In this document: positions 28,300 to 36,956 of the stretch, piece after piece | Layout: every line of letters starts with the position of its first letter | Position numbering within the stretch: position 1 is the first letter of the stretch | From: CAWKDG01 sp963848355 | Lineage (GTDB): Bacteria; Actinomycetota; Acidimicrobiia; Acidimicrobiales; UBA8190 | DNA: 64,000 bases | Direction of reading: 5' to 3' | Assembly: GCA_963848355.1 (NCBI GenBank) | Contig: CAWKDG010000012.1 | Span: 682,001-746,000, forward strand | Position numbers and translations under genes: made by a program | Notes under the pieces: model-generated | What the model was told of the DNA's origin: nothing | The model's input: the letters and a program-made list of their open reading frames with translations, nothing else | Databases searched by the model: none

Positions 28300-29179
28300 T
28301 CACTGCACTCCCACCGGCGTCGGCGCCCTTTCGAGGACGAGGCCGATGTTGTCGATCAGGCGCACGGGCCCCACCGTGGCGGCCACCAGCAGGCGGACCT
28401 CGCCGCTCAGCCGGTCGGGCGTGGCCAACGTGGCGGCGTCGACGGCCACGGCGTAGTCGGGGTCGACCCCCTCGGTGGCCGTCAGCACGTCGCGCATGAA
28501 CGCCCCCACCCGCGACGGGTCGCGCTCGCCGGCGTCGAGGGCCCCGAGTCCGGCGGCCAGGGCCCGGTGCAGAGCGAGGGCGGCCCGGCGGTCGTCCTCC
28601 GACAACCGGACGTTGCGACTCGACAGGGCCAGGCCGTCGTCCTCGCGCACGGTGGGACAGGCCACGATCTCCACCGGGAGAGAGAGGTCGGCCGCCATCC
28701 GGCGCACCACGGCCAGCTGCTGGAAGTCCTTCTCCCCGAAATAGACGCGGCTGCGTCCGGCCAGGGAGCACAGCTTGGCCACGACGGTGGCCACCCCGTC
28801 GAAGTGCCCGGGACGCGAGGCACCCTCGAGCACATCGCCGAGGGCGTCGACGTGCACGGTGGTGGCCACCGGGGCCGGAAAGCCGGGGTACATCTCCTCG
28901 ACGGCCGGGGCGAAGACGATGGCGGCCCCCGCCGCCTCGGCCTGGGCCACGTCGCCGTCGAGGTCGCGGGGGTAGCGGGCCAGGTCCTCGGCGGCGTTGA
29001 ACTGCAGCGGGTTGACGAAGACGGTGACGGCGACGACGTCGCACTCGTCGGCCGCCCGCGCCACGAGCGCACGGTGCCCGGCGTGCAGGGCACCCATGGT
29101 GGGGACGAGGCCCACCCGGCGGCCGAGGGCGCGCTCGGCGTCGAGGGCGTCGGCGAACCCGTCGCGCCGTCGTGATCAC
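28300..29179 (-). CDS. panC: Pantothenate synthetase (one frameshift near N-terminus)
   Basis: Joins pantoate and beta-alanine with ATP. The main frame contains VGLVPTMGALHAGH (nucleotide-binding HxGH), VFVNPLQFNAAEDLARYPRD, YFGEKDFQQLAVVRRM and LALSSRNVRLS. Its natural N-terminus, VITTARR followed by FADALDAERALGRR, begins at GTG 29179 overlapping the preceding stop (GTGA), with one extra base near 29158 (a GGG/CCC run) shifting the frame. The span is 293 codons plus one base. As written, the intact frame alone starts at GTG 29115. Confidence 0.92.
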
Positions 29180-29902
29180 GCGCACGGTGCCATCTCCGTG
29201 GCCAGGCGCGCTGACGAGCGCCACGCCGGCGTCGTAGCCGGCGATCTCGTCGGGGGCCAGGGCGGACCGGTGCCGGTCGAGCGTGGCCGCATCGCCGCGC
29301 GCCGCCGGCCCGGTGAGGGCGGCCGCCGGGCCCAGGTCGGCCACGTCCTGGAGGGCGGCGAGGGCCAGGGGCATGAAGGCGTCGACGTCCAGCCCGGCCG
29401 AGGCGGCCACCCGCTCCACCTGACCCAGCAACGCCACCAGGTGGTTGGCGGCGATGCAGGCGGCGGCGTGATAGGCGGCGCGGTGGTCGTCGTCGATCTC
29501 GATGCAGCGTCCGCCGAGGGCCCGGCCCAAGGTGGTGGCGACCGGGTCACCGGCCACGGCGAAGGTGATGCCGCTGCGCAACCGGACCCGGCCCACCTCG
29601 GGCGAGGGCAGGGGCATGAGCGGATGCAGCGAGGCCCGACGGCGGTGGGGGGCGAGGACGTCGAGACCGAGGGCCCCCGACATGTGCAGGACGACTGTCG
29701 TCTCCACCGGCGCGATGGCCGCCGCCACCTCGGCCACGGCCCCGTCGGGCGTGGCGATGACGACGACGTCGACACCGTCGGCGGCCGCCGTCAGGTCGTC
29801 GCCACGGGCCGACACGCCGCGCAGCACGCATCCCGTGTCGACGAGTGCCGCAGCCAACGAGCGGCCGGCCCGCCCGGGGCCCACCAGCCGGAGAGTTGTC
29901 AC
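29176..29902 (-). CDS. Rossmann-fold DUF2520 protein (putative pantoate/ketopantoate-type reductase relative; one frameshift)
   Basis: NAD(P)-binding protein with LRLVGPGRAGRSLAAAL at the N-terminus, VVIATPDGAVAEVA, LHMSGALGLDVLA, and a C-terminal DUF2520 helical domain (YHAAACIAANHLVALLGQVE, in part). Mycobacteria have the same gene between panC and folK. It may supply a step near pantothenate synthesis, but the activity is unproven. GTG 29902 has AAAGG seven bases upstream. The C-terminus shifts frame near 29208 so that it ends ATEMAPCA and a TGA at 29176 that overlaps the panC GTG. The span is 242 codons plus one base. Confidence 0.8.
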
Positions 29903-29962
29903 CGGAAACCTTTCTGCGCTCCAGCCCCTCACCGAGGGTGCCGGTCGCGTCAGGCGATCGGA

Positions 29963-30421
29963 TCAGTACCCGGCCAGCTTACCCAGCACACGGACGTCTC
30001 CACCAGAGGCAATCCTCACCGACGGTGGGACGAGATCGGGGGCCAGGTCGGCGAGCGGCGCCACCACGAAGCGGCGCTCCCACATCCGGGGATGGGGGAC
30101 GACGAGATCTGGCTCGTCGACCACGAGATCGCCCACCAGGAGGACGTCGACGTCCAGGGTGCGGGGCCCGTGGCGCACCGTGCGCACCCGGCCCGCCGAC
30201 TGCTCCAGGCCCTGCGCCACCGCCAGCAGCTCCCGCGGCGTGAGGGCCGAGTCGAGCTCGGCCACCAGGTTGAGGTACCGCTCCTGGCCCGGCGGCCCCC
30301 CCACGGGCTCGGTCTCGTACACCGGCGACACCGCCACCAGGTCGGGAAGGGCGGCCACGGCCGTGCGCAGATGTCCGTGGCGGTCCCCCATGTTCGACCC
30401 GAGACCGAGGAACGACCGCAC
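29963..30421 (-). CDS. folK: 6-hydroxymethyl-7,8-dihydropterin pyrophosphokinase
   Basis: Transfers pyrophosphate from ATP to the pterin before FolP acts; 152 residues. Family motifs FLGLGSNMGDR, VSPVYETEPVG, QERYLNLVAEL and the signature RHGPRTLDVDVLL, then PHPRMWERRFVVAPL. Starts at GTG 30421, five bases after the folB stop. Confidence 0.95.
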   Translation of the reverse strand: MRSFLGLGSNMGDRHGHLRTAVAALPDLVAVSPVYETEPVGGPPGQERYLNLVAELDSALTPRELLAVAQGLEQSAGRVRTVRHGPRTLDVDVLLVGDLVVDEPDLVVPHPRMWERRFVVAPLADLAPDLVPPSVRIASGGDVRVLGKLAGY

Positions 30422-30426
30422 GGTCG

Positions 30427-30798
30427 TCAGGGTCGGTGCCGCGCCCGGGTGAGCCGGACGCCGGTGGAGTCGACGTCGAAGGGGACCGGCGGCCGCACCT
30501 TGCGCACCGTCACCGTCACCGACGTCACATGGGCGTCCTCCAGCACGGCGGCGGCGACGGCACCGGCCAGGGACTCGAGCAGGTCGTGCGGCGGTCCGGC
30601 CACCACGGCGGCGACGGCCCCGAGGACGGCGCCGTAGTCGGCCGTGTCGCCCAGGTCGTCGCTCGCCGCGGCACGGTCCATGTCGACCTCCAGGTCGAGA
30701 TCGACCTCGAAGGGTTGGGGGCGGCTGCGCTCTTCGGGGAGGAGCCCGTGCACCCCGGTCAGGCGCAGGGCCCGGATCTCGATCCGGTCCCCCGTCAC
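30427..30798 (-). CDS. folB: Dihydroneopterin aldolase
   Basis: Cleaves dihydroneopterin to the hydroxymethyl pterin; 123 residues. RIEIRALRLTGVHGLLPEERSRPQPFEVDL (positions about 5-34), DLGDTADYGAVL and the C-terminal VTVRKVRPPVPFDVDSTGV are typical. GTG 30798 overlaps the stop of the phosphatase-like gene (GTGA). Followed by folK five bases on. Confidence 0.95.
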   Translation of the reverse strand: MTGDRIEIRALRLTGVHGLLPEERSRPQPFEVDLDLEVDMDRAAASDDLGDTADYGAVLGAVAAVVAGPPHDLLESLAGAVAAAVLEDAHVTSVTVTVRKVRPPVPFDVDSTGVRLTRARHRP

Positions 30799-31346
30799 CG
30801 CCCCGTTCCGGCCCCACGCGGTGGAGCGCGGCGCTGGTCCCCGGTGGCGGTGTTGAGGCCCACGGCCTGGGCGGCGATGTCGCGGCCCTGGGGCCCCATC
30901 TGGTGCCCGATCAGCTGCTCCACGGCCACGATGGCCTGCGCCCCTCCGGGCAGGCGGCCCGACCAGACGAGGTAGCCGGCCACTACGCCCATGACACGGT
31001 CGCCCAGTTCCTCCTGGTGGACGAGCACCCGCTCGCCGGCGTTCAGCCACTCGTCGAGGCTCCGGTAGAGGTCGGCCAGGATCTCGCGTTGGTCCCCGCC
31101 GGGGCCGAAGGGGAAGTGTGAGCTGGTGAGCTCACCCTCGTCGTAGGCGGCCAGGTTGTGTGACGACGGCAGCAGCGACACCACCCGGGTGAAGCCCTGG
31201 ACGCGCAACCAGATGATCTCCTCCTGGCGCCGGACGCGGCGGTGGTTGGGGGCGAATCCCCCCGGTCGCTCGCTCACCGCCAATTGGTCCTGGACCACCC
31301 ACGTGAAGTTCCGCGGCGAGATGCCCGCCGCCCATTTCCCTCTCAT
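30795..31346 (-). CDS. Dual-specificity-phosphatase-like protein lacking the catalytic cysteine
   Basis: 183 residues from ATG 31346, which overlaps the folP stop (ATGA). The fold resembles a small tyrosine/dual-specificity phosphatase: a substrate-entry region with RRQEEIIWLRVQGFTRVVSLL, an acidic loop, HFPFGPGGDQ, and the P-loop segment RVLVHQEELGDRVMGVVAGYL. The phosphatase motif C-x5-R is preserved in spacing, but the nucleophilic Cys is Gln (HQEELGDR), confirmed as CAG in the DNA. It is therefore predicted to be a non-catalytic pseudophosphatase or to have another chemistry. Lying between folP and folB with overlaps at both ends, it is probably produced together with the folate enzymes. 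Its function is unknown. Confidence 0.7.
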   Translation of the reverse strand: MRGKWAAGISPRNFTWVVQDQLAVSERPGGFAPNHRRVRRQEEIIWLRVQGFTRVVSLLPSSHNLAAYDEGELTSSHFPFGPGGDQREILADLYRSLDEWLNAGERVLVHQEELGDRVMGVVAGYLVWSGRLPGGAQAIVAVEQLIGHQMGPQGRDIAAQAVGLNTATGDQRRAPPRGAGTGR

Positions 31347-32212
31347 GCCGGTACCAACCCTGTCTCCCCCGCGAGCCTTGTCGGTCCGACCAGCGTGGCC
31401 GCCTGCACCGTGGCCGCCACGTCGTGGACCCGGACCATGGCCGCGCCGGCCAGCATGGCCCATGCAGCGGTGGCCAGCGACCCGGCCAGACGGTCCTCGA
31501 CGGGGGCGGGCCGGCCGTCGCCCTGGGGCGCCAGGCGGCCGAGGAAGGACTTCCGGCTCGTCCCCACGAGCACGGGGAAGCCGTCGGCGACCAGCTCGCC
31601 GAGATGGTGCAGCAGCGACAGGTTCTGCCCGACGGTCTTCCCGAACCCGATCCCGGGGTCCACCCACACCTCGCCCACGCCGGCGTCCACGGCGCGCCGG
31701 GCCCGGTCCAGCACGAAGGTCCGCACCTCGGCCACGACGTCGTCGTAGCGGGGGTCGTCCTGCATGCTGGCCGGGGTCCCCTTCATATGCATGGCCACCC
31801 ATCCGACCCCGTTGGTGGCGGCCACCGGCCACAGGGAGGCCGAGATGTCGTTCACCAAGGTGGCCCCGGCGGCGACGGCGGCTTCGGCCACGGCCGGCTT
31901 CACCGTGTCCACCGACACCCGCACGTGGGGGGCGAGGGCGTCGATGACGGGCACCACCCGGCGGCGCTCCTCGGCCTCGGAGACGGGCTCGGCCCCCGGC
32001 CGGCTCGACTCCCCGCCCACATCGACCAGATCGGCCCCCTCGGCCACCATCTCGAGACCGCGTTCGAGGGCGCGGTCGGGATCGAGATACCGACCGCCGT
32101 CGGAGAACGAGTCGGGCGTCACGTTCAAGACGCCCATCACGAGGGGCCGCATCGGCCGTAGCGTAGAACCGCTCGCCGCTGTCCGCGACCGGTCCGGCGG
32201 GAGTTCTCTCAC
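31343..32212 (-). CDS. folP: Dihydropteroate synthase
   Basis: Condenses the pterin pyrophosphate with p-aminobenzoate; the sulfonamide target. TIM-barrel motifs VMGVLNVTPDSFSDGG, DVGGESSRPGAEPV, SVDTVKPAVAE, VNDISA, DPGIGFGKT and VGTSRKSF are all present. GTG 32212 overlaps the folE stop (GTGA) and gives 289 residues; an internal ATG at 32152, directly before the conserved start, is the alternative. The stop overlaps the next gene by ATGA. Confidence 0.95.
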   Translation of the reverse strand: MRELPPDRSRTAASGSTLRPMRPLVMGVLNVTPDSFSDGGRYLDPDRALERGLEMVAEGADLVDVGGESSRPGAEPVSEAEERRRVVPVIDALAPHVRVSVDTVKPAVAEAAVAAGATLVNDISASLWPVAATNGVGWVAMHMKGTPASMQDDPRYDDVVAEVRTFVLDRARRAVDAGVGEVWVDPGIGFGKTVGQNLSLLHHLGELVADGFPVLVGTSRKSFLGRLAPQGDGRPAPVEDRLAGSLATAAWAMLAGAAMVRVHDVAATVQAATLVGPTRLAGETGLVPA

Positions 32213-32778
32213 CGGCCGTGGACGAATTCCATGGCCTCGGACCGGGTCCGGGGGTCGTCGCGGAACAACCCCCGCACGGCCGAGGTGATGGTGAGGGTGC
32301 CGGGCTTGCGCACCCCGCGCATCGCCATGCAGAGATGCTCGGCCTCCACCACCACGAGCACCCCCCGGGGCTCGAGGACCTTCTCGATGGTGTCGGCGAT
32401 CTGGGTCGTCATGCGCTCCTGCACCTGCAACCGGTGGGCGAAGGAGTCGACCAGACGGGCCAGCTTCGACAGCCCCGTGATGCGGCCGTCGTCACCGGGA
32501 ATGTAACCCACGTGCGTCTTTCCCATGAAGGGGATCATGTGGTGCTCGCACAACGAGGCGAAGGGGATGTCGCGCACGAGGACCATCTCGTCGTGCTCGG
32601 CCGCGAACGTCACCGTGAGATGGTTCCCGGGATCGTCGTCGATGCCGGCCAGCAATTCCTGGTACATCGCCGCCACCCGTCGCGGCGTGGCCAGCAGTCC
32701 CTCGCGTTGCGGGTCTTCGCCGATGGCGGCCAGCAACTCGGCCACGATCGTCTCCACCCGTTCGACGTCGACGCTCAT
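32209..32778 (-). CDS. folE: GTP cyclohydrolase I
   Basis: First step of folate synthesis, GTP to dihydroneopterin triphosphate; 189 residues. Zinc and catalytic residues are in SLCEHHMIPFMGKTHVGYIP and EHLCMAMRGV, with LSKLARLVDSFAHRLQVQE between. The type IA form with the Cys-His-Cys zinc site is intact. ATG 32778 lies ten bases after the hpt stop. Confidence 0.96.
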   Translation of the reverse strand: MSVDVERVETIVAELLAAIGEDPQREGLLATPRRVAAMYQELLAGIDDDPGNHLTVTFAAEHDEMVLVRDIPFASLCEHHMIPFMGKTHVGYIPGDDGRITGLSKLARLVDSFAHRLQVQERMTTQIADTIEKVLEPRGVLVVVEAEHLCMAMRGVRKPGTLTITSAVRGLFRDDPRTRSEAMEFVHGR

Positions 32779-32788
32779 GGAAACTCTG

Positions 32789-33355
32789 TCACCCGACAGG
32801 AACCGGTCCCCGGAAGACGCGTACGTCGGGCAGGTTCCGGTAGCGCTCGGCCACGTCGAGGCCGTACCCCACCACGAAATCGGGAGGGATCTGGAAGCCG
32901 ACGTAGCGCAGATCGAGCTTGGAGGGCTGGCGTCCCTCCTTCACCAGCAGCGCGCACACCTCGAGGCTGGCCGGCTCGCGCGCCAACAGGCTCCGGCGCA
33001 GATACGACAAGGTGAGCCCGCTGTCGACGATGTCCTCCACCACGAGGACGTGGCGCCCGGTGAGATCGGAGTCGAGGTCCTTCACGATGCGGACCACACC
33101 GCTCGTCGTGGTCGCCGATCCGTAGGAGGCGACGGCCATGACGTCGATCTCGACCGGCAGCCTGATGGCGCGGGCCAGGTCGCTCATGAACACGAAGGCG
33201 CCCTTCAGGACGCCGACGAGCAAGGGCGGCCGCCCGTCGTAGTCGTGGGTCAGCTCTTCGCCGAGCTCGGCCACGCGCTTGTCGAGGACGTCCTCGGCCA
33301 CGATGACCTCACCGAGCTGAGGGTCGTCGGCCCAGGGATCCACCGCGCCGGACAT
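32789..33355 (-). CDS. hpt: Hypoxanthine phosphoribosyltransferase
   Basis: Purine salvage: hypoxanthine or guanine plus PRPP to the nucleotide. 188 residues from ATG 33355 (GGAGG just upstream); ATG 33400 would add 15 residues. LLVGVLKGAFVFMSDLARAI, the PRPP loop VLVVEDIVDSGLTL and DFVVGYGLDVAERYRNLP identify the family. In mycobacteria hpt also follows tilS; the ftsH gene usually nearby is absent from this window. Confidence 0.95.
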   Translation of the reverse strand: MSGAVDPWADDPQLGEVIVAEDVLDKRVAELGEELTHDYDGRPPLLVGVLKGAFVFMSDLARAIRLPVEIDVMAVASYGSATTTSGVVRIVKDLDSDLTGRHVLVVEDIVDSGLTLSYLRRSLLAREPASLEVCALLVKEGRQPSKLDLRYVGFQIPPDFVVGYGLDVAERYRNLPDVRVFRGPVPVG

Positions 33356-33426
33356 CCGTCGTCCTCCGGCGCGCCACGGTGACTCCGCCTCGTCGGCCAT
33401 TGGACGCCGACACTACTGCTCGCCGG

Positions 33427-34306
33427 TCAGGGGTCGACCGGGCCGACCGCCAACCGTCCCTGCGAGCGCCGGACCCGCACCCCGGGGGCCACGTCGGTGG
33501 CCCGTGCCTCACCCCGGGCCACGCCGAGCACCCGCTCCACGGCGGCGAGGTCGGGTGGGTGGGGCCCGCCGCGTCGCAGCCACCGCCGGGTGGCCCGCCG
33601 GGCCAGAGGACCGGGGGCGGCGGCGAGGGCGGCGCCGTCCGTCGGGTCGATGGCGGCGGCCAGCTCGTCGAGCAGATCACCTTCGGCCGCCAGCAGTCCC
33701 GCCTGGCGGGCCAGCACCGGCACCACGTCACGTCCGGCCACGGCGCAGCACAGAGGGAGAAGGTCGTGGCGCACCCGGTTGCGCCGGAAGCGGCGGTCGT
33801 CGTTCGACGCGTCGCGGCACGGGAGCGAGGCCCACGGCGTCGCACAGGGCCGCCGTCTCGGCCCGGCGCAGTCCGAGCAGGGGATGGCGCGGTCCGGGCC
33901 GCATCCCGGCCAGGCCGTCGAGCCCCGCCCCACGCAGCAAATTGAGCAGTACCGTCTCGGCCTGGTCGTCCATGGTGTGGCCGGTGGCCGCCTCGGGGCC
34001 CACGGCGACCCGGCGGGCGGCGCGGGCCCGGGCCTCGAGATTGGGGCCGTCCTCGACGACCACCGTCTCGGCCCGGAAGGCGGCCCCGAACCGACGGGCG
34101 GCGGCGGCCACCACCCCGGCCTCGGCGTCCGAACCGGGGCGGAGCCCGTGGTCGACGTGGACGGCGGTCACCGAGGCACCGGCGGCGCAGGCCAGCACCA
34201 GCAGGGCCAGGGAATCGGGGCCCCCCGAGACGGCACAGACGAGCGGTGTCCCGGGGGGCGGGAAGTGGCAGCGCCCGAGGAGCTCGTCGGCCCCGGGGCC
34301 CGTCAT
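33427..34306 (-). CDS. tilS: tRNA(Ile)-lysidine synthetase TilS (one frameshift)
   Basis: Modifies the wobble C of tRNA-Ile(CAU) to lysidine. ATG 34306 overlaps the metalloprotease stop by one base (TGATG). The N-terminal frame has the PP-loop VCAVSGGPDSLALL, HVDHGLRPGSDAEA, GHTMDDQAETVLLNLLRGAG and ends near VGLAPV. The second frame resumes at DASNDDRRFRRNRVRHDLLPL and runs to the stop. The junction is near 33815-33830 and equals one extra base (293 codons plus one). The gene is essential in most bacteria, so an error is likely. Confidence 0.9.
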
Positions 34307-35394
34307 CAGCCGATGGCGAGTCGCGCCGGGCCGGTGCGCGCCAGCCAGTCGTCGGGGTGCCGGATCTCCTCCATGGTGGGCAACCGGTCGGGGCCCTCCC
34401 ACACGCGGGCCAGGGCCTCGGGACCGGCGCTCGTCTCCACGGCGCGGATGAAGCTCTCCCCCTGCTGGTACTGGCGCATCTTGGCCTCGATCCCGACCAG
34501 CTGCTGCAGCAGCCGCACCGGGCGCGGGGCGCGGTTGCGGCGCTCGCGCAGCACCCGGGAGAACCAGGCGGCGTCGGGGACGGCCTCGGCCCCGGCACGG
34601 TCCATGGTCACGTCACCATGGCCCTCGAGGACGCTCATCATGGCCTGGATGCGGGCGATCACCTCGAGCTGTTCGGGCGGGGCCACCAGGCCGAGCATGC
34701 CGGCGTCCTCCAACGGGTTCCGCCCGTCGCGCACGGCCTGGGCGGCGCGCCCCAGGGCCTCGGCCAGACGGTGCGGATCGGGCGTGACGTGGGCCAGCAC
34801 CTGGTCGACCTGGGAGAGGAAGTACTCCCGCAACCACGGCACGCCGGTGAACTGGCAGCGGTGGGTGACCTCGTGCAGGGCGATCCACAGCCGGAACTGC
34901 CGGGGCGGGAAGCCGTGGCGGCGCTCCAGGGCGACGATGTTGGGGCCCACGTAGGACACGGCGTCGCCCGAGGTGTCGCCGGCGAAGAGCAGGTCGTACT
35001 GACCGAGCACGCGTGTCGACATCCAGCCCAGGACCAGGCCCAGCTGGGCGCCCGCGGCCGAGCGGGCCACGCCGGGCAGCGGCCCCTTCAGGGTGGTCGT
35101 CTCGAGCTGATCGAGAACGGGATCGAGCAGGTGGCGGAACGACGACAGGTTGGTGCGGACCCATCCGGGCCGGTCGACCACCCGGGCCCGGGCTTCGCCC
35201 GACGCCGGCCGCAGCCCCGTGGCCTCGATGACCAGGGCCTCGGCCTGGGCCGTGACCTCGGCGAAATCCTCGTCCAGCCGGGCGGCCGTCGTCGCGTCGA
35301 TACGGGGGAGAAGCTCGGCCCCGGACCACGAACGCCGGCCTCCGACCCAGGTGGCCACACGCTCGGCCACGTCCCACGACACGGGGCTACTCAC
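34306..35394 (-). CDS. Zinc-dependent metalloprotease, DUF2342 family
   Basis: 362 residues with the HExxH zinc motif in WIALHEVTHRCQFTGVPWL at about residue 170, preceded by VSYVGPNIVALERRHGFPP and followed by IARIQAMMSVLEGHGDVTMD, the downstream conserved segment of the family. Such proteins are widespread in actinobacteria (Rv3626c type) and are sometimes labelled F420-biosynthesis-associated; the substrate is unknown. GTG 35394; no signal peptide. Synteny with tilS and hpt matches mycobacteria. Confidence 0.88.
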   Translation of the reverse strand: MSSPVSWDVAERVATWVGGRRSWSGAELLPRIDATTAARLDEDFAEVTAQAEALVIEATGLRPASGEARARVVDRPGWVRTNLSSFRHLLDPVLDQLETTTLKGPLPGVARSAAGAQLGLVLGWMSTRVLGQYDLLFAGDTSGDAVSYVGPNIVALERRHGFPPRQFRLWIALHEVTHRCQFTGVPWLREYFLSQVDQVLAHVTPDPHRLAEALGRAAQAVRDGRNPLEDAGMLGLVAPPEQLEVIARIQAMMSVLEGHGDVTMDRAGAEAVPDAAWFSRVLRERRNRAPRPVRLLQQLVGIEAKMRQYQQGESFIRAVETSAGPEALARVWEGPDRLPTMEEIRHPDDWLARTGPARLAIG

Positions 35395-35440
35395 AGCGAC
35401 AGTGTACGGAGCGGGGGGAGGTGAGGTGACCGGGGCGCGG

Positions 35441-35650
35441 TCAGGCGCTCTTGCGGCCGCGCAGCCGGGGGGCGGAACCGGCGTCGTGCTGGTAGCAGAA
35501 CTCGCTCTCGTTGTAGATCGACAGCATCGTCCCGCAGCCCGACTCCCCGCACACCCGGCCCTCGGGAAACGTCTTCGAGGGCCGCCCGTAGGTGGTGAAG
35601 GCCTGCCCGCCTATCGATAGATCCCCGCCGTCCGCCCGATCCTCGACCAT
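35441..35650 (-). CDS. Small Cys/His-rich protein (69 aa)
   Basis: ATG 35650 with GGAGAGG upstream. The centre SKTFPEGRVCGESGCGTML followed by YNESEFCYQHD contains three cysteines and a histidine spaced like a single zinc-binding knuckle (C-x4-C, then C-x2-H). The C-terminus is basic. It lies next to the redox sigma factor pair, so a thiol or zinc-linked role is conceivable but not shown. The 235 bases upstream hold no other gene I can support. Confidence 0.65.
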   Translation of the reverse strand: MVEDRADGGDLSIGGQAFTTYGRPSKTFPEGRVCGESGCGTMLSIYNESEFCYQHDAGSAPRLRGRKSA

Positions 35651-35886
35651 TGCCCCCCGACCTCTCCTTCAGTGTGCGTCCTGGTCTGCCTGCAGTGTCT
35701 GCGTGCTTCCCTTATCGGCCGTCGGGACCACTGGACAAGAGGAACTTCTCGCCGCGTTGTGCGGACGTTGTGCCGGGGGACCGCCCCCGCTCGGGGGCGC
35801 CACGGCGCCCGAAGGCGGGACCCGATGTCGTGAGCGCCGTGGGTGGCGGAGGGACGGTCACGGCCCGCGGCCCGACGCCGGTGGGC

Positions 35887-36156
35887 TCAGCTGCCGGCCG
35901 GGTGCCTCTCGCGTTCGGCCTCGATCAGCGCCTCGTGGATCCGCTGGCGCAGCGCCTCGGGCACACGGTCCTTGCAGCGATCGGCGATGACCTGCCGCAG
36001 GTCGGCCTCGAAGTCGAAGGCGTCGAGGCAGGGGGGGCAGTCGTCGAGGTGGCGCTTGATCTCGCCCCGGCGCTCGTCGGTCAGCTCACCGTCGAGGTAG
36101 TGATAGAGCCGCTCGATCGTCTCGTTGCAATCGACGTCGGACTCTCCCTTCCCCAT
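35887..36156 (-). CDS. rsrA: Zinc anti-sigma factor, RsrA/RshA type
   Basis: 89-residue ZAS-domain protein with the redox zinc motif HLDDCPPC (H-x3-C-x2-C) and an upstream cysteine (DCNETIERLYHYLDGEL). In the reduced state such proteins bind SigR; disulfide formation releases the sigma factor. It follows the sigma gene by 33 bases, the standard arrangement. Confidence 0.93.
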   Translation of the reverse strand: MGKGESDVDCNETIERLYHYLDGELTDERRGEIKRHLDDCPPCLDAFDFEADLRQVIADRCKDRVPEALRQRIHEALIEAERERHPAGS

Positions 36157-36189
36157 CGTGCGTCCTCCCTCGGGCTCGTGACCGTACCG

Positions 36190-36768
36190 CTAGTGACCGG
36201 TGTCGGCCGAACCGACCAGGCCACGCCCCACCGCGTAATCGAGTAACGCCTTCTGCAGCGCCTTTCTTCCCCGGTGGATCCGGCTCATCACCGTCCCGAT
36301 GGGCACCTCGGTGATCTCGGCGATCTCCTTGTAGGAGAAACCCTCCACGTCGGCCAGCAGGACGGCGATCCGGAACGCCTCGGGCAGCGACTCGATGGCC
36401 TGCTTCACCTCGTCGTCGGTGAAGTGGTCGAACATCTCCTCCTCGGCCGACCGCCCCGTGCCCGTGGCCTGGAGGTCGCCCAGCCGGTGGTAGAGGTAGA
36501 GGTCCTCGACGTCCTCCACGTCCGCCTTCTCCGGTCGCCTCTTGGCCGCCCGGTAGCTGTTGATGAACGTGTTGGTGAGGATCTTGTACAGCCAGGCCTT
36601 CAGGTTGGTGCCTTCTTCGAAGCGCCCGAAGGCCCGGTACGCCTTCAGGAATGTCTCCTGGACGAGGTCCTCGGCGTCGGCCGGGTTGCGCGTCATGCGC
36701 AGGGCGGCCGAGTACAGCGAGGGCATGTACTCCATGGCGAGGTCCGCGAAGCGCGCCTGATCGGCCAT
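36190..36768 (-). CDS. sigR: ECF sigma factor, SigR/SigH type
   Basis: 192-residue group 4 sigma factor controlling the disulfide-stress response in actinobacteria. Region 2 is visible as DLVQETFLKAYRAFGRFEEGTNLKAWLYKILTN (positions about 33-65), region 4 as LPEAFRIAVLLADVEGFSYKEIAEI and GTVMSRIHRGRKALQKAL. A -10-like TAGGGT lies six bases before the ATG, so the mRNA may be leaderless. I see no clear SigR-type GGAAT/GTT autoregulatory promoter. Confidence 0.93.
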   Translation of the reverse strand: MADQARFADLAMEYMPSLYSAALRMTRNPADAEDLVQETFLKAYRAFGRFEEGTNLKAWLYKILTNTFINSYRAAKRRPEKADVEDVEDLYLYHRLGDLQATGTGRSAEEEMFDHFTDDEVKQAIESLPEAFRIAVLLADVEGFSYKEIAEITEVPIGTVMSRIHRGRKALQKALLDYAVGRGLVGSADTGH

Positions 36769-36774
36769 GGGAGC

Positions 36775-36780
36775 ACCCTA
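36775..36780 (-). promoter_or_regulatory. Probable leaderless -10 box of sigR
   Basis: TAGGGT on the minus strand, separated from the ATG at 36768 by six bases. Confidence 0.4.
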
Positions 36781-36855
36781 CTCACCGGCTGTGCGCTCCA
36801 CGACAGCACCCCCGACGGCCGGCGGCGGGCGGTGCGCACCGCGCGAGGACATGCG

Positions 36856-36929
36856 AGCCTGGGAGGGGATTCGAACCCCTGACCTGCGCATTACGAGTGC
36901 GCTGCTCTGGCCGACTGAGCTACCCAGGC
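36856..36929 (-). tRNA. tRNA-Thr (anticodon CGU)
   Basis: 74-nt cloverleaf on the minus strand: acceptor GCCTGGG/CCCAGGC, D-arm GCTCAGTCGGCCAGAGC, anticodon stem GCGCA/TGCGC around CTCGTAA (anticodon CGT), T-arm AGGGGTTCGAATCCCCT. CCA is not encoded. Confidence 0.96.
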
Positions 36930-36956
36930 GAAGCGAGCGGCCAGGCTATCTAACCC

